From Faecalicatena orotica (GTDB lineage Bacteria; Bacillota; Clostridia; Lachnospirales; Lachnospiraceae): a stretch of DNA of 64,000 nt. The translations under genes were made by a program, and so were the position numbers. Positions 25,782-34,648 of this stretch are shown here, one piece after another (the first letter of the stretch is position 1; each line of letters opens with the position of its first letter). The notes under the pieces are model-generated. The model was not told the origin of the DNA, did not search any database, and saw nothing but the letters and a program-made list of their open reading frames with translations. The stretch is from positions 585,089 to 649,088 of the forward strand of contig NZ_QGDL01000001.1 of assembly GCF_003149245.1 (NCBI RefSeq), given 5' to 3'.

Positions 25782-25830
25782 TACCCTTTGGGTATATTTT
25801 TATCTTACGCGTGTATCGTGGTTATGTCAA
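25782..25830 (-). promoter_or_regulatory. promoter and small palindrome of the first degV gene
   Basis: TTGACA (25825-25830) and TAAGAT (25802-25807) on the minus strand are 17 bp apart. Ten bases downstream lies TACCC-TTT-GGGTA (25782-25794), a 5+5 bp dyad that could be an operator at the transcript start. Confidence 0.65.
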
Positions 25831-25877
25831 CTCTTTTATATAGTTATAAATACTACGTATCAGATATCGCGTTAATG

Positions 25878-28703
25878 TCAACGAAGCTGTTCCTGCAGAA
25901 TCTCCCACAGGTAATGAATATCTACCGGCTTTGGCACGAAGGCTGTCATCCCTGCTTTTTCTGACGCTTCCACATCTTCTTTAAATGTATTGGCCGTCAT
26001 CGCTATAATCGGGACAGTACGGCTGTCCGGATGGCTGCTCTGTCGAATCTCCTCTGTGGCCCGGAGTCCGTCTTTATTCGGCATTCTGATATCCATAAGT
26101 ATTGCCTGATACCAGCCTTGAGCACTGTTTTCAAACAGATCAACCGCTTCCTGCCCGTCTGCCGCACGATCTACCTTTGCCCCTCGCAGTTCCAGCAGTT
26201 CCTTTGCAATTTCGGCATTCAGATCGTTATCCTCGGCAAGCAGAATACGGATTCCTGTAAAGTCTTCCGTTTTATCCTGAATCTCTTTTTCTGTACTATC
26301 TTTTTTCGTGCCCGCAGGGAACAAAAGTTCAAAGAAGAATCTGGATCCCTCTCCTGCTTCACTCTCCAACTTCAGCTGTCCGCCCATCGCTTCGACAATA
26401 TAACTACTGATAGGCAGTCCAAGGCCAGTTCCCTCGCTTTTTGCTGAATTATTGCCAAACTGTTCGAATGATTTAAACACCCTGCCCTGATTTTCTCTCG
26501 CAATTCCAACTCCTGTGTCACGGACTTCAAAGAAATATCTGACTTTATCCCCCTGATACCCTTTTTCCTGAATACTCAGTGTGATCATTCCACCAGCCGG
26601 GGTAAATTTGAGTGCATTCGCAAGCAGGTTCAGCAGTACCTGACGAAGCCTGACCGCATCCCCAACCAGCGTATCTGTATTTATTTTCAGGCATGGAATA
26701 AAACGTATCTCTTTCTGCTCTGCCTGAGGTTCAATCATCTGTATCATTTTGTCCGTGATATCTTTCATAGAGAACTCATCCGGCATAATTTCCATCTTTC
26801 CGTTCTCGATCTTGGACATATCGAGAATGTCATTGATGAGTGAGAGCAGATACTGGGAAGATGACCTGATCTTCTGAAGATTTTCCTCCACCGAATCCGG
26901 GATTTCGTCCTTCATACAGGTAAGGTCCGATAAGCCTATGATCGCATTCATAGGCGTCCTTATTTCGTGGCTCATCTTAGACAAAAATTCACTCTTTGCA
27001 CGGCTCTTTGCCTCTGCCCTGGCCAGTTCCCCCTCCATCATAGTTCTTCTCACCTTCGAACGGGCCGTCATAACAACGCCAATCAATATACAGAGTACAA
27101 AACTACATAAAATGAAGATAAATGCCACCGGATTCGCATAAATTAATTCCGATAAAGTAAGGGTGCTGCTTCCCATTGAAATCAGATTCTTATCTACAAT
27201 CGTATTCATATCCTTTAAAGAAATGTTATTGATTGCTTTGTCCAACACACCGAGCAGTATCTTGTCGACCGGACGGTCCATCGCCATACTCACTGCCGTA
27301 TTGTTATTCACTCTGGATATTGGTACGATATTCGTATAATGATGGTTCTGCATCTCCTGATCCAAATTTGCCGAAAGTCCGTAAACAAAATCAATCTCTC
27401 CTTTATTCACTGCTTTCAGTCCTTCATTTATCGAGTCATAATATCTGATATGTTCAACAGGGATATCGTTCGGCATTGTTCTTCCTGCAATGATCCCGCC
27501 AGTCATTCCCTGTGCCGGGTAATTTACGGACTTATTCTTAATAATAATACTATTCAGGCTTGTATACGATTTTGTAAGAGCAAGGCCCTCTGCAAAAGCA
27601 TCCTCATCTGAATCCAGATATGCCCCAAGAATATCCACCTCATCGTTATGGACCAGTTCAAGCGCCTTCTCATACGTTTCTGCATACACATATGTAAATG
27701 GAATGCCGAGGTATTCCGACATCCGTTCAAAAATATCGGGAAGAATCCCGTCATGCTCTACCATTCCATTCTCCACGCAGTAAAAAGGATGCCACATCCT
27801 TACAACCGCTACCGTGATCTCCTTTTTCTCCCTCAAATATGTAAGTTCTTCTTCCGTCAGCTGAATATCAAAATTATCCACATCCGGAAAGTTTTCTTCA
27901 TATTTATTGGCAGCAAAGCCCGGATCGGCTTCCTGAATTGCTTCCAGAGCTTCATTCATTTCTCTGAGGATATCCTTATTTTTGATCTGGGTAACAAGGT
28001 AGTATGGCTGGGCGGCAAATGATGTAACCGCCCGGAACTCCTCGTCTTTATCCCCGTCATTTCCCAGAAGCAGGTCAACATCACCATTCTTCAGAAATCT
28101 GTACAGATTATCCTCCCCCTTCAGTTCCTCCGCTGTGTAATACTTTAAGGTACAGTCCAGATTATTCTGATTCAGGAATTCATTCAGATATGCAATCTTC
28201 TCTTTCGCAGACTCATATACACCTATCGTCTTCCCGTTCATGCTTCTCAGATTATAACTCTTGATCTCTTTATCGTCTTTTCTACATAGAAGAATTGCCC
28301 TGCTGTTCCCCATGCTGTACTCAGGGTAAGCAAAATATTCTTCCAGCGACGGAGAATAAAATACACCGCCCATCAGGTCATACTCGCCGTTCAGAAATCC
28401 ATTCAATGTATCCTCTGCACTGCCCTCATAATATTTGTATTCCCAGTCTGTATATTTGGCAATCTCATTCAGATAATCAACTAACAGGCCATTATAATTG
28501 CCATTTTCATCTACCTCACTGATACCTGGTGAATCCGGAAAGGCTACTTTTATCACCCTGCTTACCGGCTGTTCTTTCTCCTGCTCTTTGCCTGACGCAA
28601 AGGTATTGATATAAAACAGATGGCTAATCAGCAGTACTGTCATAATCATTGATAACTGCCGTGTGACTCTCCCCGGCTTTAGTTTTCTCATAACCTGTCC
28701 CAT
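25878..28703 (-). CDS. hybrid sensor histidine kinase with two extracellular solute-binding domains
   Basis: 941-residue membrane sensor. Order: N-terminal anchor (about 16-36); SBP_bac_3 domain 1 (about 48-270); SBP_bac_3 domain 2 (about 290-515); TM (about 524-548); HisKA with KMSHEIRTPMNAIIG, phospho-acceptor His near 578; HATPase_c with N-box LLANALKFTPAGG, DTGVGI and GTGLGL; receiver domain (about 818-935) with acceptor Asp in LMDIRMP near 870 and the Lys of PKPVD. As in BvgS/EvgS-like sensors, ligand capture outside would gate the kinase. No separate output response regulator is adjacent, so the final target is unknown. A TTGCAA-N17-TATAAT promoter lies upstream. Confidence 0.9.
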   Translation of the reverse strand: MGQVMRKLKPGRVTRQLSMIMTVLLISHLFYINTFASGKEQEKEQPVSRVIKVAFPDSPGISEVDENGNYNGLLVDYLNEIAKYTDWEYKYYEGSAEDTLNGFLNGEYDLMGGVFYSPSLEEYFAYPEYSMGNSRAILLCRKDDKEIKSYNLRSMNGKTIGVYESAKEKIAYLNEFLNQNNLDCTLKYYTAEELKGEDNLYRFLKNGDVDLLLGNDGDKDEEFRAVTSFAAQPYYLVTQIKNKDILREMNEALEAIQEADPGFAANKYEENFPDVDNFDIQLTEEELTYLREKKEITVAVVRMWHPFYCVENGMVEHDGILPDIFERMSEYLGIPFTYVYAETYEKALELVHNDEVDILGAYLDSDEDAFAEGLALTKSYTSLNSIIIKNKSVNYPAQGMTGGIIAGRTMPNDIPVEHIRYYDSINEGLKAVNKGEIDFVYGLSANLDQEMQNHHYTNIVPISRVNNNTAVSMAMDRPVDKILLGVLDKAINNISLKDMNTIVDKNLISMGSSTLTLSELIYANPVAFIFILCSFVLCILIGVVMTARSKVRRTMMEGELARAEAKSRAKSEFLSKMSHEIRTPMNAIIGLSDLTCMKDEIPDSVEENLQKIRSSSQYLLSLINDILDMSKIENGKMEIMPDEFSMKDITDKMIQMIEPQAEQKEIRFIPCLKINTDTLVGDAVRLRQVLLNLLANALKFTPAGGMITLSIQEKGYQGDKVRYFFEVRDTGVGIARENQGRVFKSFEQFGNNSAKSEGTGLGLPISSYIVEAMGGQLKLESEAGEGSRFFFELLFPAGTKKDSTEKEIQDKTEDFTGIRILLAEDNDLNAEIAKELLELRGAKVDRAADGQEAVDLFENSAQGWYQAILMDIRMPNKDGLRATEEIRQSSHPDSRTVPIIAMTANTFKEDVEASEKAGMTAFVPKPVDIHYLWEILQEQLR

Positions 28704-28715
28704 GTATCCTCCCTT

Positions 28716-28745
28716 ATACAGGCAAAATGTACAATCTGCCTGTAT
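28716..28745. repeat. 9-bp inverted repeat in the kinase leader
   Basis: ATACAGGCA (28716-28724) and TGCCTGTAT (28737-28745) form a perfect 9-bp dyad around 12 nt, in the 5' leader of the kinase gene about 25 bp after its predicted start site. It could be an operator or a leader hairpin. Confidence 0.5.
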
Positions 28746-28771
28746 GAAACCGAATTTTTATGAATGTCTTC

Positions 28772-28800
28772 ATTATACATGATTGGCGTTTACTTTGCAA
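28772..28800 (-). promoter_or_regulatory. promoter of the double-SBP hybrid kinase gene
   Basis: TTGCAA (28795-28800) and TATAAT (28772-28777) on the minus strand, spacer 17 bp. The divergent ferritin gene starts at 28909, so its promoter must lie in 28801-28895; I see no convincing pair for it. Confidence 0.7.
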
Positions 28801-28908
28801 TTTTTGCCCATATAAAATACTGTATAACTTTTTATTCGGAATCTTATACCGCATAAAATTTCCAATTTAGAAAATACTATCCCAAGAAACATCTTTAAGG
28901 AGGCAGTT

Positions 28909-29418
28909 ATGGATAAACAAATTCTGCAGTTAATCAACAGCCAGATCAATTTTGAGTTCTTTTCATCCTATTTATATCTGGCATTTTCAAATTACTATTC
29001 AGAGGCAGATCTGGACGGCTTTGAAAACTGGTTCCGCATACAGGCCAGAGAGGAACTGGACCACGCGATACTATTGATCCAATATCTCCACAACAATGAC
29101 GAAAAAGTTGTTCTCGAGCTGGTCCCCAAGCCTGACTGTAAGCTCTCATCCCCCGCACAGCCGCTGAAAATGGCATATGACCATGAAAGACAGGTGACGG
29201 AACGCTTTAACCGTATTTATGAGGCTGCATTTAAAAAGAAAGACTTCCGGACGACCCAGGTGCTTGAATGGTTCATTAAAGAACAGGGTGAAGAAGAGAA
29301 ATCTGTCAGCGAACTGATAGCAAAAATGAAACTGTTTGGAAACGATACAAAATGTCTCTATGAACTGAATCAGGAGTTCGCCGCCAGAGTCTATACCGCC
29401 CCGTCACTGGTATTATAG
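28909..29418 (+). CDS. ftnA: ferritin (iron storage)
   Basis: Non-haem bacterial ferritin of 169 residues, which oxidises Fe(II) and stores it in a 24-mer shell. The four-helix bundle carries ferroxidase ligands: E in NFEFFSSYLYL (about 17), E and H in REELDHA (about 50-53), E in ERFNRIYEAA (about 94), and Q/E in WFIKEQGEEEK (about 126-132). AGGAGG lies 6-7 bp before the ATG. The gene is single and divergent from the double-SBP kinase. Confidence 0.95.
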   Translation: MDKQILQLINSQINFEFFSSYLYLAFSNYYSEADLDGFENWFRIQAREELDHAILLIQYLHNNDEKVVLELVPKPDCKLSSPAQPLKMAYDHERQVTERFNRIYEAAFKKKDFRTTQVLEWFIKEQGEEEKSVSELIAKMKLFGNDTKCLYELNQEFAARVYTAPSLVL

Positions 29419-29494
29419 ACGGATATATCTCCATACAGAAAAAGAGGCAGAGAATAAAACCCCGCCCCTTTCAGAAATCTTATGTATCTTCCCG

Positions 29495-31570
29495 TTATAG
29501 TTCCTCTTTGTGAAAAACCACCCGTTCCAATGTAGTCAACAGGCGCTGGTAATCTATTGGTTTGGAGATATGGTCATCCATGCCGGCTGCCAGCGCTTTT
29601 GCCACGTCTTCTGCAAACGCATTGGCAGTCAGGGCAATGATTGGTATTGTTCTGCCGTCCGGATGACTGCTTCTGCGAATCTCCCTCGCAGCCGTACAGC
29701 CGTCCATGACAGGCATCTGCAGATCCATCAGGACTGCCTTGTAAGTCCCCGGTTCTGACAGGCGGAAGTTTTCCAGCGCCTGTGCCCCATCGTCTGCACA
29801 ATCAATCTGAAACCCTGCTTCTTCCAGCAATGTTCTGGCAATCTCCTGATTCAACGCATTATCTTCAACAAGAAGAAGGCGCATCCCTTTCATTTCCTCC
29901 CTGCAGCCGGCATTTTTCACGACCGGACTGCCTTTCTTATGCTCACTGCCCTCGTCTCCCGGTTCTGTGCTTTTAGATATTCCCTTTTCCCCGTCTGCAA
30001 TCTTCAAGTTCAAAGTTACCGTAAACCTGCTGCCGCGGTTCTCTTCGCTTTCCACCTGAATATTGCCCTGCATCGCTTCTACAATCCCCTGTGCAATAGA
30101 CATGCCAAGCCCGGTTCCCTGAATATTCCGGCTCCGTACGCTCTCGGCCCGTGAGAACGGTACAAATATATAATCTTTAAAGCTTTCCGGCATTCCGATC
30201 CCATTATCCTCTACGATAAATACAAAACGCCCGTTGTCCTGCGTTCCCGCGGACAGCTCGTGCACCTCCAGCCGGATCTTCCCGCCCTTTGGCGTGTATT
30301 TGACTGCATTGTTGCACAGGTTCAGCAGTACCTGCCTGATTCTGAGTTCATCCCCCTCCAGATGGTTGTGGATGATTCCATCTATCTTGATATGGACATC
30401 CTGCTCTTTCTCAGCAGCCTCCGTCCGGATGATTGTATCTACCTCCTGAATCATCTTGTCCAGATAAAATGGTTTCTGCGCCAGCTCCACTTTCCCTTTC
30501 TCAATCTTTGACATATCCAGAACCTCGTTGATCAGCTTTAACAGATGACTGCTGGAGGAACTGATCTTCTCCAGACAGTCTCTCACTTTTTCCGGATCCT
30601 CTGCATGTGATGCTGCAATGGAGGTCATGCCGATAATCGCATTCATGGGAGTCCTGATGTCGTGTGACATCTGTGCAAGGAAGTTGCTTTTTGCTTCATT
30701 CGCCTTTTTCGCTGTCTCATATGCCGCAAGCAGGGCATTCTGGTTCTGCTCTTCCTGCCTCATCTCGTCCAGTTTCTGCTCATGGATATTCATATTGGCG
30801 AAGATTACTTTTGTAAGTACGCCATCCTTCATTTCCTCAATACTGAAACGGGCCCGCACCCACTGCGGCCCCTCCGGATAGATTCTTCTGTAATCTACAT
30901 CATATGCCGGCTGTTCCGATGACAGCATTTTCTTCAGAAATTGGGGACTGCCTGCCCGTTTCATCTTCTCCTGGTCATCCGGCCAGACATATTCCTGTAT
31001 GAATTTGTCATAATACATTTTAAGACTGCCTGCAGGGAATTCCTCCCTGCGCTGCTGGTCCTCCTGCCAGACAGCCTCCTCAATATCATGTTCCAAATCA
31101 AACACATAGACAGAATAATAACTGCTGCAAAGCTTGGTTAGTATCCCGGCTTTTCTCTCAGCCTCCTGCTTTAGCATAATAGTATCCGTTATATTCTGGT
31201 GGTATCCCCTCAGACAGACTCCGGGGCCATATCCGGCATCTCTCACGCCGCCGCACCGTACATAGATCTTCCCCCACTTCGGGTGGTTCCATGAATACTG
31301 GACTTCTGCCCTCTCATCCGCTTTCATACGCTCTACAACATCATGTACGACAGGATAGCACTCTTCTTCTATCCTGCCGTACCAGCCCTGATAGCATTCT
31401 TCCGGAGAAGGAGCCTCATCATACCCTAACAGCTCCAGCATAGAGCTGTCTGCATACATCCTTGGCGGCCTGCCTTCGTCAAGTTCAATCGCCCATAATC
31501 CAGTCTGTGCCTGACACAGCACTTCCTGTACTTTTTCAATATCTTTAAAATGTTCTAACATAACCGGCAT
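29495..31570 (-). CDS. PAS-type hybrid sensor histidine kinase
   Basis: 691 aa, no TM segment seen, so cytoplasmic. Order: PAS-like sensor (about 1-130), second PAS-like region with linker (about 145-270), HisKA with MSHDIRTPMNAIIG, HATPase_c (N-box LCNNAVKYTPKGG, DNGIGMP, GTGLGMSIA) and receiver (about 565-685: LLLVEDNALNQ, LMDLQMPVMDG, KPIDYQ). The ATG at 31570 lies 3 nt after AAGG; the ATG at 31561 (MLEHF) fits that site better, so the start may be there. No operon partner. Confidence 0.88.
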   Translation of the reverse strand: MPVMLEHFKDIEKVQEVLCQAQTGLWAIELDEGRPPRMYADSSMLELLGYDEAPSPEECYQGWYGRIEEECYPVVHDVVERMKADERAEVQYSWNHPKWGKIYVRCGGVRDAGYGPGVCLRGYHQNITDTIMLKQEAERKAGILTKLCSSYYSVYVFDLEHDIEEAVWQEDQQRREEFPAGSLKMYYDKFIQEYVWPDDQEKMKRAGSPQFLKKMLSSEQPAYDVDYRRIYPEGPQWVRARFSIEEMKDGVLTKVIFANMNIHEQKLDEMRQEEQNQNALLAAYETAKKANEAKSNFLAQMSHDIRTPMNAIIGMTSIAASHAEDPEKVRDCLEKISSSSSHLLKLINEVLDMSKIEKGKVELAQKPFYLDKMIQEVDTIIRTEAAEKEQDVHIKIDGIIHNHLEGDELRIRQVLLNLCNNAVKYTPKGGKIRLEVHELSAGTQDNGRFVFIVEDNGIGMPESFKDYIFVPFSRAESVRSRNIQGTGLGMSIAQGIVEAMQGNIQVESEENRGSRFTVTLNLKIADGEKGISKSTEPGDEGSEHKKGSPVVKNAGCREEMKGMRLLLVEDNALNQEIARTLLEEAGFQIDCADDGAQALENFRLSEPGTYKAVLMDLQMPVMDGCTAAREIRRSSHPDGRTIPIIALTANAFAEDVAKALAAGMDDHISKPIDYQRLLTTLERVVFHKEEL

Positions 31571-31644
31571 ATCCTTTCGGCTTTGGATATTTTAAAATTT
31601 ATTCTGTATCTATCTTATCATAAGCCAGGCCGGATTGCTATGCT

Positions 31645-32793
31645 TTACTCAACAGAAAATGGGATCTCCGCAATCATTCTCGGTCCACCGTTTTCATCGG
31701 GTTCCCCGTTTTTATCATACATCTGAAGTACAAAATCGTTCGCATCGGAATGGTCAAACGTTATATACCTGACCTCTGTACCGTCATCGTTCTTAATAAT
31801 CTTCTCTGACTCATCCTGTATCCTGTTTCCCTGCGCATCCATCAGAACTACTGCCGGATTCTTCGGTTCCCACTCAGCCGGAATATGAAGGACCATATGG
31901 GCATTACTCGGTGTCAGTGTAACCTCTTCCACGACAAATCCGTTGTTTTCGGCTTCCGGTTTTGCCGTCCTGTTCTGTGATGTATCGGAAGAAGCCTTGA
32001 ACTGCAGCTTCCACGAGCCTTCCACGCATTTGTATCCAACCCTTTCATAATTCTTGATCTCCTCATGATATGGTTCGTCAAACTTCTGCGCCCCCACTGC
32101 CCCGATATCCATGCTTACCGTCACATCCTCCGGGAACTTCCCTGCTTCAATATTCATGGCCGGAACTCGGACCAGGGTTACAAAAAGGCCATCCTCAGAT
32201 TTGGCGGGTGACAATGTATACGTGGAATACGTTTCCTCACCATTCACATACAGCCATGCAAAAAAAGCAATCGGGTCCCCGTCTCTGTAGCAGAGCAGGT
32301 TCAACTGGTCAGCAGCATTCAGTTCCTCATCCCCGGTCTGGAGGGACAGGGTAAAATACAAGTCATACCCGTCGCAGTATGCATCCGATACAGTCATCGT
32401 AATTCCCTGGTCCTCGGCCACATTCGTCGGGTCCTTGACTGGTTCCGAATGTTTTGCAATGTTCTCATAGGCAGTCTTATCCTTTTCCGGATAGGGATGG
32501 TTATCCCGTATTTCCTGAATCCTTCCAAATAGATCACCGAGGATCGGAATATCCTTTGCCAGCGCGGGATTTACAAAGAAAACACCTGTCAGGACAAGCA
32601 CCATGCATGCCGCCGCTGCCGCAACCCCCAGTTTTCTGTAAAGTCTCTTTTTACTCCGGCTGCGGAGCGATTTCATCCGTACCTCGTCTTTCCTGATCTT
32701 ATCGTACGCTTCGTCCAGACTGTCATTTACAATCTCAGGAATCTTGACATCTTCCTTCAGAGTCTCTTTAATACTAATATCAGAATTTCCCAT
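31645..32793 (-). CDS. anti-sigma factor-like protein, DUF4179 type
   Basis: 382-residue protein: cytoplasmic N-terminus of about 50 residues (likely the sigma-binding part), one TM at about 52-72 (KLGVAAAAACMVLVLTGVFFV), then an extracytoplasmic DUF4179-like domain and a C-terminal domain of the DUF5643 type. It lies 2 bp after the ECF sigma gene on the same strand, the standard sigma/anti-sigma order, so a membrane signal would be transmitted to the sigma factor. The start is the ATG at 32793. Confidence 0.85.
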   Translation of the reverse strand: MGNSDISIKETLKEDVKIPEIVNDSLDEAYDKIRKDEVRMKSLRSRSKKRLYRKLGVAAAAACMVLVLTGVFFVNPALAKDIPILGDLFGRIQEIRDNHPYPEKDKTAYENIAKHSEPVKDPTNVAEDQGITMTVSDAYCDGYDLYFTLSLQTGDEELNAADQLNLLCYRDGDPIAFFAWLYVNGEETYSTYTLSPAKSEDGLFVTLVRVPAMNIEAGKFPEDVTVSMDIGAVGAQKFDEPYHEEIKNYERVGYKCVEGSWKLQFKASSDTSQNRTAKPEAENNGFVVEEVTLTPSNAHMVLHIPAEWEPKNPAVVLMDAQGNRIQDESEKIIKNDDGTEVRYITFDHSDANDFVLQMYDKNGEPDENGGPRMIAEIPFSVE

Positions 32794-32795
32794 TT

Positions 32796-33374
32796 CTATA
32801 CCTCCATTCCATAGGCTGACGACGGGTTCTCTTTCAGGTAGAGCTTCTTGAAGCAGATTCTCCCTCTCGACAGTCTTGTTTTTACAGTATTCTCATTCAT
32901 ATCCAGTATGGCACCGATTTCTTTGATGCTGAATCCCTCCACATAATACAAAAGCAGGACAATGCGGTACTGTTCTTCCAGTTTATTTAAAAGTTTCAGG
33001 AATTCCCGTCCCGAAGTATCGACCTGTGCCCCCTCCAATTCCGGATGTTCTTCTATCGGTACCATCTTTCCACGCTCCTTTAATATGCGGTTACAGTGGT
33101 TAATCAAAATCCTCGTCAGCCATGTCTTAAAATACTTTGGCTCCCGCAGACCCTTAATATTCTCGTAACTGCTGAGAACGGTATCCTGGATCGCATCCGC
33201 TGCATCTGCATCGTTCTTCAGCATGCTGATGGCAATTTTATATAAAGTCTGCTTATGCTCTTCCATTAAAGTTATGAACGCTTCTTTATCACCAGACTGC
33301 GCTTTCTTTACCAGATTCGTCACCTTTGCACTCCCCCTTGTCTTCGAATCCAACAATTTGATTCTGTTTTTCAT
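32796..33374 (-). CDS. ECF-type RNA polymerase sigma factor
   Basis: Sigma-70 family, extracytoplasmic-function type. Region 2 (about 40-100) includes DAADAIQDTVLSSYENI and the -10-recognition helix, and region 4 (about 135-185) has the helix-turn-helix LYYVEGFSIKEIGAILDMNENTVKTRL. Regions 1.1 and 3 are absent, as expected. ATG start after GAGGATGC. It is co-transcribed with the anti-sigma factor, and a promoter of its own class lies upstream, suggesting autoregulation. Confidence 0.92.
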   Translation of the reverse strand: MKNRIKLLDSKTRGSAKVTNLVKKAQSGDKEAFITLMEEHKQTLYKIAISMLKNDADAADAIQDTVLSSYENIKGLREPKYFKTWLTRILINHCNRILKERGKMVPIEEHPELEGAQVDTSGREFLKLLNKLEEQYRIVLLLYYVEGFSIKEIGAILDMNENTVKTRLSRGRICFKKLYLKENPSSAYGMEV

Positions 33375-33398
33375 GCATCCTCAATCGATTGATACCTA

Positions 33399-33428
33399 TT
33401 AGATAAAAAAGAACAGCAAAAAGTTTCA
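33399..33428 (-). promoter_or_regulatory. ECF-type promoter of the sigma/anti-sigma pair
   Basis: TGAAAC (33423-33428) and TATCTAA (33399-33405) on the minus strand with a 17-bp spacer resemble the GAAAC / CGTCTAA pattern of ECF sigma promoters, rather than the sigma-A -35. It ends about 25 bp before the sigma ATG. Confidence 0.6.
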
Positions 33429-33429
33429 G

Positions 33430-33462
33430 AAAAAAAGAACACTTTTTCTAAACAAAGTGTCC
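33430..33462 (-). terminator. terminator of the XRE regulator gene
   Basis: On the minus strand GGACACTTT pairs with AAAAGTGTTC and is followed by TTTTTTTC, about 45 bp after the XRE stop codon and just before the ECF promoter. Confidence 0.8.
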
Positions 33463-33508
33463 TTCACGCCATATCCCCTGATTTTACTGTCGAACGGTAA
33501 ACTGCCCC

Positions 33509-33775
33509 CTAACCGGGCTGACTGCCGGTAAGAGGGGGATCTGCCTTTTTGGTGCAGCCTTTCCCTGACTTTTTTCTTCCGGCTATCTCATCCAGAGTCA
33601 CATCAAAAATATCTGCAATGGTTATTAGTTCATAGATATCCGGTATTCTCTTCCCAATCTCATAATTAGACAGTGTCTGTCTCTTCATGTTTAACTGCTG
33701 TGCCAGCTGTTCCTGTGTCATATTGTGTTCTTTTCTGAGAGTCCTGATATTATGCCCAATGGTATTCTTTGTCAT
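33509..33775 (-). CDS. XRE-family transcriptional regulator
   Basis: 88-residue protein that is essentially one Cro/CI helix-turn-helix (residues about 8-62: IRTLRKEHNMTQEQLAQQLNM, then RQTLSNYEIGKRIPD) followed by a short Lys/Pro-rich tail. Typical of small autonomous regulators. AGAGGTAGGA precedes the ATG. Single gene between the ECF locus and a TetR gene; target unknown. Confidence 0.85.
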   Translation of the reverse strand: MTKNTIGHNIRTLRKEHNMTQEQLAQQLNMKRQTLSNYEIGKRIPDIYELITIADIFDVTLDEIAGRKKSGKGCTKKADPPLTGSQPG

Positions 33776-33914
33776 ATTCCTACCTCTTTATTTTTACCTC
33801 ACTGATCCAAATTTACAGGAATGACAGATGCAAAAGGCGCATCTGCTGATAGACCAATCATACAGTTTTATACCGGTAATAGCAATGCATTTTTACATAT
33901 TAAAATCGTTATTT

Positions 33915-34457
33915 TCAGTTTGCAGGCTCTGCATAAATCCGGTACAGGATCCGGGCCATTTCTTCGGGTGATTCTTTCGCACCGTTCACAGACCAGGATA
34001 TATAAAGGTTATAAAGAGCGCCCGTAAATGCCTGTAGTGCATAATAGTGTTCAATTCCGTCTCCCGGCCTGTACCATGTTTCAACCACGTACCTGCCGAC
34101 GGATTCCAGAAATGTGTGGCCAAGCCCGCTCTGGAACAGGCTTTCTAAAAATAATCTGTGCTGCCGGAAATATGAAAAGCAGTGGATTAAATTTTCCAGA
34201 TCATAATAGTTTCCTTTTTGGAACAGATTTTTCACGTCATCTCTGTAATCATCCAGTATATCATCCAGATAAACAGTAAATATCTCCTCTTTCGACTGGT
34301 AGTTCCGGTAATAAGTCATTCTGGAAACGCCCGCTTTTTCTGTAAGTTCTGATACAGATACAGCGGACAATGGTTTTTCTTTTAAAAGCTGCATAAGTGC
34401 GGTGACCATACACTCTCTTGCAAGCTGGTTTGCCTGATTTTTTCTTTGCCTTTTCAT
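33915..34457 (-). CDS. TetR family transcriptional regulator
   Basis: About 180 residues. TetR-type helix-turn-helix at about 25-60 (ALMQLLKEKPLSAVSVSELT, then GVSRMTYYRNYQSKEE), then a helical ligand domain with many aromatic residues. I choose ATG 34457 (AAAGGG 9 nt upstream); an in-frame TTG at 34463 is possible. It faces away from the second degV gene across 191 bp, a layout in which it may control both. Confidence 0.85.
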   Translation of the reverse strand: MKRQRKNQANQLARECMVTALMQLLKEKPLSAVSVSELTEKAGVSRMTYYRNYQSKEEIFTVYLDDILDDYRDDVKNLFQKGNYYDLENLIHCFSYFRQHRLFLESLFQSGLGHTFLESVGRYVVETWYRPGDGIEHYYALQAFTGALYNLYISWSVNGAKESPEEMARILYRIYAEPAN

Positions 34458-34648
34458 GAACAAAACCCTTTCTTTTGTAACAGTTAACAGTTGTATGATT
34501 GAATTTAATGCTTAAAAATGTTACAATTTGTCACACTTGATTATATCCATAGAACGAATAAATAGCAAGCATATAATCTCAGCGTAACCCGCTGCTGTTT
34601 AAGCTTATTGGAAAAGCGTACTTTTAAAAAGAAGGAGGGTTTTCAACT

